A DNA stretch of 64,000 bases from Dyella_A ginsengisoli. Lineage in GTDB: Bacteria > Pseudomonadota > Gammaproteobacteria > Xanthomonadales > Rhodanobacteraceae. The notes under the pieces are model-generated. The model worked only from the letters and a program-made list of their open reading frames with translations. It was not told the DNA's origin and made no database searches. Each line of letters opens with the position of its first letter. Position 1 is the first letter of the stretch. The stretch is from NCBI RefSeq assembly GCF_044904665.1, contig NZ_JADIKM010000003.1, positions 496,001-560,000 on the forward strand, in the 5' to 3' direction. Shown here in pieces: positions 45,010 through 52,411 of the stretch. The position numbers were made by a program, and so were the translations under genes.

Positions 45010-46413
45010 ATGGAACGCGCCAAGGAACTCCGTCGCCACCAGACCGACGCCGAGCGCAAGCTCTGGTCACGCCTGCGCACCGCCCAGCTCGGCGTGAAGT
45101 TCCGCCGCCAGCACCCGGTGGCGGGCTACTACGTGGATTTCTGCTGCGTCGAAAACGCGCTGATCGTGGAGCTGGACGGCGGCCAGCACGACGAACCCTC
45201 CGACGCAAAGCGCACCACCGATCTCGAGCAGGCGGGCTTTCGCGTGCTGCGGTTCTGGAATGACGAGGTGTTGCTGCGCACGGACGATGTGCTGGAGGAG
45301 ATCGTGCGGGTGCTGAAGCAAGAGCCGCCCCCTCACCCCAACCCTCTCCCCCGGCGGCGCCGGGGGAGAGGGAGTTTGAGCTGGCGAGCCGTTGGCTCCC
45401 TCTCCCCCGGCGCCGCCGGGGGAGAGGGCTGGGGTGAGGGGGCGCCTTTCGCTCTTTCAACCAGCGAACCCCATGCCGCCCTCCACCTGCGCGCCGCCGT
45501 CTACCGCCTCATTCGCCAGTTCTTCGACACCCGCAACGTGCTCGAAGTCGAAACGCCCATCCTTTCTGCCACCGGCAACACCGACCCCAACATCGAGAGC
45601 TTCATCACCCGCTTCACCGGGCACGTCGACGCCGGCGCACCGCAGCGCTGGATGCGCACCTCGCCGGAGTTTCCGCTCAAGCGCCTGCTCGCCGCCGGCG
45701 TGGGCGATTGCTACGAACTCGGCCGCGTGTTCCGCAACGGCGAAGCGGGTGGTCGGCACAATCCCGAGTTCACCATGCTGGAGTGGTATCGCGTCGGCTG
45801 GGATCATCATCGGCTGATGGAGGAAACCGTCGAGCTGGTGCAGCAGGCGCTGGCCGTGGTCGGACGGCGTGCGGAGCTGGTGATCAGCGGTTATCGCCAG
45901 CTGTTCCTCGACGAGCTCGGCATCGATCCGCTGCACGATCCGCTGGAGGCCCTGCAGGCGCCGCTGCGCGAGTACGGCATCGACCCGGCCGGCCTGGAGC
46001 GCGACGACTGGCTGGACCTGCTGATCACGCACAGGCTGCAGCCGGCGTTTCCGCGCGACCGCATCACGGTGATCCACGACTATCCGGCCACCCAGTGCGC
46101 ACTGGCACGCATCCGTCCCGGCGAGCCGCCGCTGGCCGAGCGCTTCGAGCTGTACCTGGGCCGCTACGAACTGGCCAACGGCTACCACGAGTTGAACGAC
46201 GCGGCCGAACAGGCGGCGCGATTCACCCGCGACAACGACAAACGCCGCGCCCGCGGTCTGCCCGAAGTGCCCGTCGATAAGCGCCTGCTCGCTGTGCTCG
46301 ACGCGATGCCGGACTGCGCCGGCGTGGCGCTGGGCGTCGAGCGGTTGCTGATGTGCCTGGCCGATACCGACGCCATCGCTGACGTGCTGGCGTTCCCGTT
46401 CGCCGAGGCGTAA
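45010..46413 (+). CDS. epmA: DUF559 nuclease fused in frame to EF-P lysine lysyltransferase EpmA
   Basis: 467 codons without a stop. Residues 1-104 are a DUF559 (Vsr-like PD-(D/E)XK) endonuclease: LRRHQTDAERKLWSRLR, FRRQHPVAGYYVDFCC (Asp43), VELDGGQH (Glu54, Asp56, His60), FRVLRFWNDEVL. Residues about 105-147 are the translated right palindrome (HPNPLPRRRRGRG...LSPGAAGGEGWGEG). From about 152 to 467 is a full EpmA (class II LysRS-like; about 316 residues, E. coli 325) with ETPILSATGNTDPN, RNGEAGGRHNPEFTMLEWY and ALGVERLLMCLAD; it attaches beta-lysine to EF-P Lys34. EpmA has no in-frame ATG or GTG before NVLEVE; only a TTG at 45376. So it is made as a fusion, or from that TTG. Confidence 0.88.
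   Translation: MERAKELRRHQTDAERKLWSRLRTAQLGVKFRRQHPVAGYYVDFCCVENALIVELDGGQHDEPSDAKRTTDLEQAGFRVLRFWNDEVLLRTDDVLEEIVRVLKQEPPPHPNPLPRRRRGRGSLSWRAVGSLSPGAAGGEGWGEGAPFALSTSEPHAALHLRAAVYRLIRQFFDTRNVLEVETPILSATGNTDPNIESFITRFTGHVDAGAPQRWMRTSPEFPLKRLLAAGVGDCYELGRVFRNGEAGGRHNPEFTMLEWYRVGWDHHRLMEETVELVQQALAVVGRRAELVISGYRQLFLDELGIDPLHDPLEALQAPLREYGIDPAGLERDDWLDLLITHRLQPAFPRDRITVIHDYPATQCALARIRPGEPPLAERFELYLGRYELANGYHELNDAAEQAARFTRDNDKRRARGLPEVPVDKRLLAVLDAMPDCAGVALGVERLLMCLADTDAIADVLAFPFAEA
45326..45444. repeat. Right giant palindrome of the cassette
   Basis: Arms 45326-45374 and 45396-45444 (49 nt) pair at 48 of 49 positions around a 21-nt loop, the same loop length as the left copy. Arm sequence is nearly that of the left copy, with GGCGGCGCC in place of GGCTGCGCC at the inner core. 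The two loops share GCGAGC at the same offset. It lies inside the DUF559-EpmA reading frame and contains no stop. Confidence 0.95.
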
Positions 46414-46551
46414 CGGCGCAGCTGCCGGCTCGGCCGAGGTGGCTGGCTATACTCGGCGACGGGCCAGTGCCGGGTCGCGGGGGCGACGCAAGCGGGGCGG
46501 CGAGCCGATCGGGTTCGCCGCGACGATCAGCAATTGAAGGGGGATCAAGAT

Positions 46552-48555
46552 ATGCCACGTCATCTTGCCGGGCTCTGCCTGGCGGGTCTGTTCGCACTGT
46601 TGTCCGTCGCGCCGCGGCACGTCCGGGCGCAAACAGGTACTCCGGCACCGCCGGTTTCCGATTTCGCCAGGACGGGATCACTCAGCCACCCGGCCATTTC
46701 ACCGAATGGCCAGTACCTGGCCCTCTCGCTGCACAACGACAAGGCAAAGTGGGGCGAGCCGGATCATCAGCTGGTGGTGCTGCATCTGCCTGACCTGAAA
46801 TACGTCAGTCGGCTGGACATGGTGAGCCACTACCAGCCCGCGCAGATCCTGTGGGTGAGCAACACGCGCATGGTGGTGCCGCTGGCCTACACCACCAGCG
46901 CGCTCGAGGCGCCGCAGGGCACCGGCGACATCATCGCGGTGGATTTCGACGGCGGCCACAAGCAGACGCTCTACAGCCTGCGTCATCGCGGCTCGCTGCA
47001 GGCCGGTCCGCACTCGATGGACATGCCGCGTGGTTTCCCCTCGATCGCCGGCGTGCCGTATCCGCGAAATGGCCACGTGTACATCCAGCTGGGCATCATT
47101 CCCGAGCGCAACGCGGCAGGCGATTGGGACAGCCATCGCAGCCAGATCTACGACGTTGATTCGATCAGCGCCAAGCCGACCCTGATGGGCGACATCGACA
47201 AGGGCAGCATGTCCTTCGTGGTGCACGACGACGTGGCGCGGCTGGCCTACGGAACCACCGACGCGCACAGCATCGACGTGTATGCACGTGCCGACGGCCA
47301 GGCGGCCTGGACGCGCCTGCCGGACAGCGTGACCGGCAAGCATCTATCGCCGCTGCGGATCAGTCGCGACGGGCAGACGCTGTGGTCGCTGTACAGCGAG
47401 GCGGGCGGGCCGGATCAGCTGGTGTCCAGCCGTCTCGATGGCAGCGGGCGCCAGGTGCTCGCCCGCGATGATTTCGCTTCGGTAGGCGACGTGCTGTGGG
47501 ATGTACAGAGCGGCAAGCCGTATGCCGCGCTGTTCGAGACCGGACGGCCGCACCTGAGCTACCTGGATGACAGCCTGAGCGCCCAGGTGCTCAAGGCGCT
47601 CAACGGCAATTTTGCCGACCACCTGGTGTTGCTGGGGGGCGGCGACGAGGCCGGCAAGCGGTTGCTGGTGGTGGCGCAGAGCGACCGAGATCCGGGCAGC
47701 CTGGCACTGTTCGACACCGGCACGATGAACCTGCAGCCGCTGTTCCAGATCGAGCCGTGGATCCACGCCGAGCAGATGGCCGAGCGTCGGCCGTTCCGTT
47801 TCAAGGCCAGTGACGGCATGGAACTGGAGGGTTATCTCACGTTGCCGCACGGTTCGTCCGACAAGCACCTGCCCACGGTGCTGCTGCCGCACGGTGGTCC
47901 GATCGGCATTCGCGATGGCTGGACCTACGATACCGACGCGCAGTTCCTGGCCAGCCGCGGCTATGCGGTGGTGCAGGTGAACTATCGCGGCTCGGCCGGC
48001 CGCGGCCCGGCGTTCCAGATGGCCGGCTACAAGCATTTCGGCGATCGCATCCAGCAAGACCTGCTCGACGGCTTGCACTGGGCGATCGACCAGGGCTATG
48101 CCGACAAGGATCGCGTCTGCGTCTACGGTGGCAGCTTCGGCGGCTACTCCTCGCTGATGCAGCCGATCATGGCCCCCGGCCAGTTCAAGTGCGCGATCGA
48201 CTACGCCGGCGTGTCGGACTGGAGCATCGGCTTCGAGCGCAGCGACACCTCGCACATGAGCGTGGGTCGCACTTATTTCGCCGAGGCGATCGGCGACGAG
48301 GCGACCGCCAAGGCGATCTCGCCGCTGTACCAGCTGGACAAGTTCAACGTACCGGTGCTGATTGCCCACGGCGAGGACGATCCGCGCGTGCCGTACCAGA
48401 ACGCCACGCGCCTGCGCGACGCGCTGGACAAGGCCGGCAAGCCCTACGAGTGGCTGAGCAAGCCGAAGGAAGGTCACGGCTTCTACGCGCAGGAAAATCG
48501 CGAGGAGCTGTACCAGAAGATGGAAGCGTTCCTCGGCAAGTACCTCGGTCACTGA
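46552..48555 (+). CDS. S9-family prolyl oligopeptidase (secreted)
   Basis: 667 residues. Signal peptide about 1-26 (ending VRA). An N-terminal beta-propeller (about 40-390, with ISPNGQYLALSL) gates a C-terminal alpha/beta-hydrolase (about 405-667): oxyanion LLPHGGPIG, nucleophile Ser528 in YGGSFGGYSSL, Asp610 in HGEDDPRVP and His642 in KEGHGF. Expected to cleave short peptides, often after Pro or acyl-peptides, in the periplasm. AAGGGGG 7 nt before the ATG supports the start. A possible -10 (TATACT, 46448) lies upstream. It ends 51 nt before a convergent gene, with a hairpin between. Confidence 0.95.
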   Translation: MPRHLAGLCLAGLFALLSVAPRHVRAQTGTPAPPVSDFARTGSLSHPAISPNGQYLALSLHNDKAKWGEPDHQLVVLHLPDLKYVSRLDMVSHYQPAQILWVSNTRMVVPLAYTTSALEAPQGTGDIIAVDFDGGHKQTLYSLRHRGSLQAGPHSMDMPRGFPSIAGVPYPRNGHVYIQLGIIPERNAAGDWDSHRSQIYDVDSISAKPTLMGDIDKGSMSFVVHDDVARLAYGTTDAHSIDVYARADGQAAWTRLPDSVTGKHLSPLRISRDGQTLWSLYSEAGGPDQLVSSRLDGSGRQVLARDDFASVGDVLWDVQSGKPYAALFETGRPHLSYLDDSLSAQVLKALNGNFADHLVLLGGGDEAGKRLLVVAQSDRDPGSLALFDTGTMNLQPLFQIEPWIHAEQMAERRPFRFKASDGMELEGYLTLPHGSSDKHLPTVLLPHGGPIGIRDGWTYDTDAQFLASRGYAVVQVNYRGSAGRGPAFQMAGYKHFGDRIQQDLLDGLHWAIDQGYADKDRVCVYGGSFGGYSSLMQPIMAPGQFKCAIDYAGVSDWSIGFERSDTSHMSVGRTYFAEAIGDEATAKAISPLYQLDKFNVPVLIAHGEDDPRVPYQNATRLRDALDKAGKPYEWLSKPKEGHGFYAQENREELYQKMEAFLGKYLGH

Positions 48556-48567
48556 GGCAAGCAGAAC

Positions 48568-48601
48568 GAGGGATGCCGCGGGGTGACCCGCGGCATCCCT
48601 C
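48568..48601. terminator. Bidirectional hairpin between convergent genes
   Basis: A 15-bp perfect stem (arms around GAGGGATGCCGCGGG) with a GTGA tetraloop, 12 nt after the S9 peptidase stop and 5 nt before the stop of the leftward DUF4785 gene. No U-tract on either side, so termination would depend on the stem or on Rho. Confidence 0.6.
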
Positions 48602-48606
48602 CACGC

Positions 48607-49854
48607 TTACGGTCGATCGAAGCGCAGCGCCAGCGCGCGGTGCTCCAGCAGGCTGATCGCCGGCTGGTCCTGCAGGCGCAGGTCGCGCAGTTCGTACGGG
48701 GCACCGATGCCGGCCACGCTGCTGCGGTCGAAGTGCAGCACCAGCGCACCGCGGCCCGGCGCCACCCACGCCGCCGATTGTGCGTACGCGCCGGGCACCA
48801 TCCGGCCGCTGGCATCGCGGCCGTAGAGCACGCCGGAAACCGCGTAGCGACTGGCGCTGGCGGCGTCGAGACCGAGCGTCACGTCGATGCCGTGATTCTT
48901 GCCTGGCCGGGTGTCGGCGGTGCCGTCCAGTCGAGCATCCGGCACGGCCACCGCGAACACGCTGGTGGTATCGCGGCGCACCGCGTTGCCGTGGCCGTCG
49001 TCGCTCAGGGTGAAGCTGTGCAGTTCCCACAGGCCGGGCGTGCGGCTGGCGTGCAGCGGCAGGGCGGTGGCGTCGAAGTCACCGTTGGTGCCGGCGCGGT
49101 AGTCGAGCAGGGTGGTCTGGCCGTCGGGCGCGCGCAGGAAGCCGCCAACCGCCTGCAGCGGGCGGGTGCGATCGCCATCGCGCAGCGCCACCGTCACGTG
49201 CACCGGCTCGCCGAGCAGGGCGACATCGCGATCGGCCCGCGCGGTGACGGTGAGCGTGCTGCGCGGTTCGAACACGTGCACGACGTAGCGACCGCTGGCG
49301 CCGGCGGCGGTGAGGGTCGCGGCGCCGGCACCGAGTTCCGGCCGCAGCTGCATGACCAGCGAGGCGTCCGGCACGTCCATGCCGCTGGTGCGCAGTGCGC
49401 TGACGTCGCCCACCTGGCTGGCGGCGCGGTCGCCGGCGACGCTCTGTCCGCCGATGCGCACGTTGACGCCGCTGGCGGCGAGCCGACCGCCGCGGGTATC
49501 GCTCGGGCTGAGTCGGATGATGGCGCCCGGCGCGCTCAGCGGCAGCGCGATGCCGCGCTGCAGTTCGGTGGCTGAGACATCCATCCAGTATTCGCGGCTG
49601 GCGCGGGCGAACGGCTGCGGCACGGGGTCGATGGGCGCATCGCCGGGCAGGGCCCAGCTCACGCTGACCGGAAGGCGTTCGGCGTGCGGACGCGTCGCGT
49701 CGCGGGTGATCAAGGCACTGGCCGGCGGCAGCGCCTGCAGGTGGCCGGGCACCATGTCGTCGCTGCCCGCCGGCAGCAGGCTGTGGCTGGTGGCGGCGGC
49801 GTTGGCGGCGGCGAGGATGGCCAGCAGGCCAAGGCTGAGAGTGCGTGGCTTCAT
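48607..49854 (-). CDS. DUF4785-family secreted protein
   Basis: 415 residues with a signal peptide (about 1-21, MKPRTLSLGLLAILAAANAAATS). The mature part is beta-rich and Ig-like (LTVTARADRDVALLGEPVHVTVALRDGDRTRPLQ; YAVSGVLYGRDASGRMVPGAYAQSAAW), matching the DUF4785 proteins known from xanthomonads and Legionella. Function unknown. ATG 49854 has AGGGATG at 9 nt; an alternative ATG at 49863 overlaps the upstream lipase stop as ATGA. Either way the pair is tightly coupled. Confidence 0.82.
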   Translation of the reverse strand: MKPRTLSLGLLAILAAANAAATSHSLLPAGSDDMVPGHLQALPPASALITRDATRPHAERLPVSVSWALPGDAPIDPVPQPFARASREYWMDVSATELQRGIALPLSAPGAIIRLSPSDTRGGRLAASGVNVRIGGQSVAGDRAASQVGDVSALRTSGMDVPDASLVMQLRPELGAGAATLTAAGASGRYVVHVFEPRSTLTVTARADRDVALLGEPVHVTVALRDGDRTRPLQAVGGFLRAPDGQTTLLDYRAGTNGDFDATALPLHASRTPGLWELHSFTLSDDGHGNAVRRDTTSVFAVAVPDARLDGTADTRPGKNHGIDVTLGLDAASASRYAVSGVLYGRDASGRMVPGAYAQSAAWVAPGRGALVLHFDRSSVAGIGAPYELRDLRLQDQPAISLLEHRALALRFDRP

Positions 49855-49859
49855 CGTGG

Positions 49860-50717
49860 TCATCCCTGGATGTCGTTGGCGAGGATCGACGGCAGGCCGA
49901 AGCAGGCGCGCCGGCTCTGGTTGTGGTTCAGCACCTGGCCGCCGCTGGTGTGGGTGGTGTCCTTGAACCACAGCGTGCCCGCGGCCTGCCCGCTGGAGCA
50001 TTCGATGAAGCCGTCCGAGCAGCTGTCCAGCCAGTTCTGGGTGATCTCCAGCCCCACGCTCTGGCTATAGCCGCCGCAGTAGGCCTGGCTGCTCCACACG
50101 GCCGACACCACGTCGGTGCCCACCGCGTCGCGGAAGGCGACGGGCAGGGCGGGACGGCCGCTGGTGCCCAGCAGGTAGTACTGGTTGTAGGTGGCCATCC
50201 AGCCGACCTGCTGCTGGCGCACGGCATCGGTCTTGTAGCCGAGCAGCCAGCCCAGCGAGGTCTCGAACACGTTGCCCGCGATCACCGCATCGGCCAGCGG
50301 CGTCCCGGCGCTGGACGGGGCGATCGCGTCCACCTTGACGATGCGCCGGATGATGTCCGGATAGCGCGCGTCGTAGGTGGGGTTGGACAGGATCCAGCGC
50401 ATCACGTTGCCGCCGTTGGAATGCGTGATGACGATGAGCCGGTCGATGTTGCGCGCCTGGATGAAGCTGGTGAGCTGGCCGGCGAGGCAGCCGGCGGCGC
50501 GGTCGTCCCACATGTATTGGTCGAAATCGCAGTTCACCACCAGCAGGTTGTTCGGATCGGCCAGGCCCTTGCGCACGCCCTCGACCATGTCCGATTGCCA
50601 GTAGTCGTTGTAGGCATCGGTCTGCTTGCCGGTGCCGTGTACCAGCGCCACGCCGGTGGCGGCCTGGACTCCCACGCTGGCCAGTGCCAGCACTCCCATG
50701 AGCATCATGCGTTGCAT
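49860..50717 (-). CDS. Secreted lipase-like alpha/beta-hydrolase
   Basis: 285 residues with a signal peptide (about 1-19, ending VQA). Oxyanion motif VALVHGTGKQTDAYND at 23-38 and nucleophile elbow ITHSNGGNVMR with Ser100; possible His near 252 (KDTTHTSG). Cys63, Cys77 and several C-terminal Cys (CGGYS, DSCSDGFIECSS, RACFG) suggest disulfides and an exported enzyme. The fold resembles lipases or depolymerases; substrate unknown. Overlaps the DUF4785 gene, so the two probably act together outside the cytoplasm. Confidence 0.83.
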   Translation of the reverse strand: MQRMMLMGVLALASVGVQAATGVALVHGTGKQTDAYNDYWQSDMVEGVRKGLADPNNLLVVNCDFDQYMWDDRAAGCLAGQLTSFIQARNIDRLIVITHSNGGNVMRWILSNPTYDARYPDIIRRIVKVDAIAPSSAGTPLADAVIAGNVFETSLGWLLGYKTDAVRQQQVGWMATYNQYYLLGTSGRPALPVAFRDAVGTDVVSAVWSSQAYCGGYSQSVGLEITQNWLDSCSDGFIECSSGQAAGTLWFKDTTHTSGGQVLNHNQSRRACFGLPSILANDIQG

Positions 50718-50999
50718 CGGTGTCTCTCCCTCAAGGCGGCATCGCCGCGTGTGAGGCCGTCCTGCAGGACACAGGCACGGAGGAGACAAACCTTCCGTGG
50801 CTTGCGTGCAGATCGACCTTCGAATGGTGCCGTCCCCGTGGCACCGCTGGACGCCGCGGTCTCCCCTGAAGACCATGCGGCGGCGCATGGAATCTAGCAG
50901 CGCCGGTTTGCCGCGGTCTTGCCGCGGCGCAGCCGGAGTGCGACGTGGTCGACAAATACGGGCATCGGCTATCGTGGCCGCCCTTTCACTGCCATCGCG

Positions 51000-52319
51000 A
51001 TGCGCATGCACGACACCCCTGCGGCGGGTCCATCCGCCACCGATCGCCTGAGCCGGGGCGACCTGCGCACGCTGGGCCTGGCCGCGCTGGGCGGCGCGCT
51101 GGAGTTCTACGACTTCGTGGTGTTCGTGTTCCTCACGGTGCCGCTGAGCGAGCTGTTCTTCCCGCAGGGCACCGCGCCGTGGCTGGCACAGCTGCAGGTG
51201 TTCGGCATCTTTGCCGCGGGCTATCTGGCGCGACCGCTGGGCGGCATCGTGATGGCGCACTACGGCGACCTGCTGGGACGCAAGCGCATGTTCACGCTGA
51301 GCGTGTTGCTGATGGCGCTGCCCACGCTGGCGATCGGCCTGCTGCCGGTGTACGCGCAGATCGGCGTGCTGGCGCCGGTGCTGCTGCTGGCGTTGCGCGT
51401 GCTGCAGGGCATTGCGGTGGGCGGCGAGGTGCCGGGCGCGTGGGTGTTCGTCGCCGAGCACGTGCCGGCGCGTCGCGTCGGCATCGCCTGCGCCAGCCTC
51501 ACGTCTGGCCTCACCGTGGGCATCCTGATCGGCTCGCTGCTCACCGCGGCGATCCACGAGCGGATGACGCCCGCGCAGCTGCTCGACTACGGCTGGCGGC
51601 TGCCGTTCCTGGCCGGCGGCGTGTTCGGTTTCATCGCGGTGTGGCTGCGCCGCTGGCTACGCGAGACGCCGGTGTTCGAGGCGATGCAGGCGCGCCGCGC
51701 GCTGGCCGACGAGCTGCCGCTGAAGCGCGTGCTGCGCGAACATCGCGGTGCGGTGGTGCGCTCGATGGCGGTGACCTGGACGCTCACCGCGGCGATCGTG
51801 GTGGTGATCCTGATGACGCCGACGCTGATGCAGGCGGTGTTCCACCTGCCGCCCGCCACGGCGTTCCTCGGCAACAGCCTGGCCTCGCTCGCGCTGGCGG
51901 TCGGCTGCCTGGCGTTCGGCGCGGCGGCTGATCGCTTCGGCGTGGCACGCATGCTGGCTGTCGGCGCCGTGCTGATGACGCTGGCGACCTGCGTGCTCTA
52001 CCTGGACCTGCAGCGCGGCGGGGTGCATTTCCTGCCGCTGTATGCGCTGGCGGGTTTCACCGTGGGCGTGGTCGGTGTGGTGCCCACGGTGATGGTCCAT
52101 GCGTTTCCGCCGGCGGTGCGCTTCAGCGGGCTGTCGTTCTCCTACAACGTCGCCTACGCGATTTTCGGCGGCATCACGCCGCCGCTGATCGGCGCGCTGG
52201 TGAAAGGCCTCGGTCCGCTGGCGCCGGCGTACTACGTGGCGTTGGCCGCGCTGGCGGCAGTGTGGGTTGCCGCCGGTCTGCGGGGTGGTGGCCGGATTGC
52301 GGAAAAGCGTCGGGGCTGA
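51000..52319 (+). CDS. MFS metabolite:H+ symporter
   Basis: 439 residues, 12 membrane helices. Resembles the metabolite:H+ symporter (ProP/ShiA/KgtP) group: GALEFYDFVVFVFL in helix 1, AGYLARPLGGIVMAHYGDLLGRKRMF (motif A, about 80), LRVLQGIAVGGEVPGAWVFVAEHVP (about 130) and LTSGLTVGILIGS. Substrate, probably an organic acid or amino acid, is unknown. Two possible starts (51000 and 51006) lie close together; no clear ribosome-binding site. The stop is inside a REP-like repeat. Confidence 0.9.
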   Translation: MRMHDTPAAGPSATDRLSRGDLRTLGLAALGGALEFYDFVVFVFLTVPLSELFFPQGTAPWLAQLQVFGIFAAGYLARPLGGIVMAHYGDLLGRKRMFTLSVLLMALPTLAIGLLPVYAQIGVLAPVLLLALRVLQGIAVGGEVPGAWVFVAEHVPARRVGIACASLTSGLTVGILIGSLLTAAIHERMTPAQLLDYGWRLPFLAGGVFGFIAVWLRRWLRETPVFEAMQARRALADELPLKRVLREHRGAVVRSMAVTWTLTAAIVVVILMTPTLMQAVFHLPPATAFLGNSLASLALAVGCLAFGAAADRFGVARMLAVGAVLMTLATCVLYLDLQRGGVHFLPLYALAGFTVGVVGVVPTVMVHAFPPAVRFSGLSFSYNVAYAIFGGITPPLIGALVKGLGPLAPAYYVALAALAAVWVAAGLRGGGRIAEKRRG

Positions 52320-52374
52320 AGCCCCTCCCACAACGTCCCCACTTCGCCCCCTGTGGGAGCGACTTCAGTCGCGA
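52310..52374. repeat. REP-like inverted pair (GTGGGAG head) overlapping a gene end
   Basis: Left arm 52310-52332 (GTCGGGGCTGAAGCCCC then TCCCACA) and right arm 52352-52374 (TGTGGGAG then CGACTTCAGTCGCGA) are imperfect inverted repeats with a 19-nt spacer. The right arm has the head GTGGGAG, palindrome GCGACT-TC-AGTCGC and tail GA, matching the layout of the 27.1-kb element. The left arm contains the last codons and stop (52317-52319) of the MFS gene. Confidence 0.82.
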
Positions 52375-52411
52375 TGCTCTTCGGTAAGGCTGCGGGATCC
52401 GGCGCGGTTCC

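Larger units (their letters stand above)
44871..45462 (+). mobile_element. Putative repeat-bracketed DUF559 cassette inserted in epmA
   Basis: The cassette is left palindrome, DUF559 nuclease frame, right palindrome. Its outer ends are inverted repeats: the first 40 nt from 44871 (GAGCGAAAAGCGCC...) match the reverse complement from 45454 (GAGCGAAAGGCGCC...) at 38 of 40 positions. The inner flanks also mirror each other (AAGAGCC next to CCCCCTCACC on both sides of the nuclease). Two possible ancestral junctions exist: a 6-bp direct repeat AGCGAA (44872-44877, 45463-45468), or the inverted-repeat ends 44871/45454. Either excision restores an in-frame ATG to epmA. No transposase other than the nuclease is present. 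Confidence 0.6.

Noticed and set aside
45392..45817. 141-residue ORF (MAPSPPAPPGERAGV...) over the right palindrome and EpmA
   Set aside because: It is the +1 frame of the palindrome and of EpmA; the repeat generates open frames in several phases.
46448..46453. TATACT as promoter -10 for the S9 peptidase
   Set aside because: No matching -35 at 16-18 nt and 99 nt from the start codon; mentioned only with the gene.
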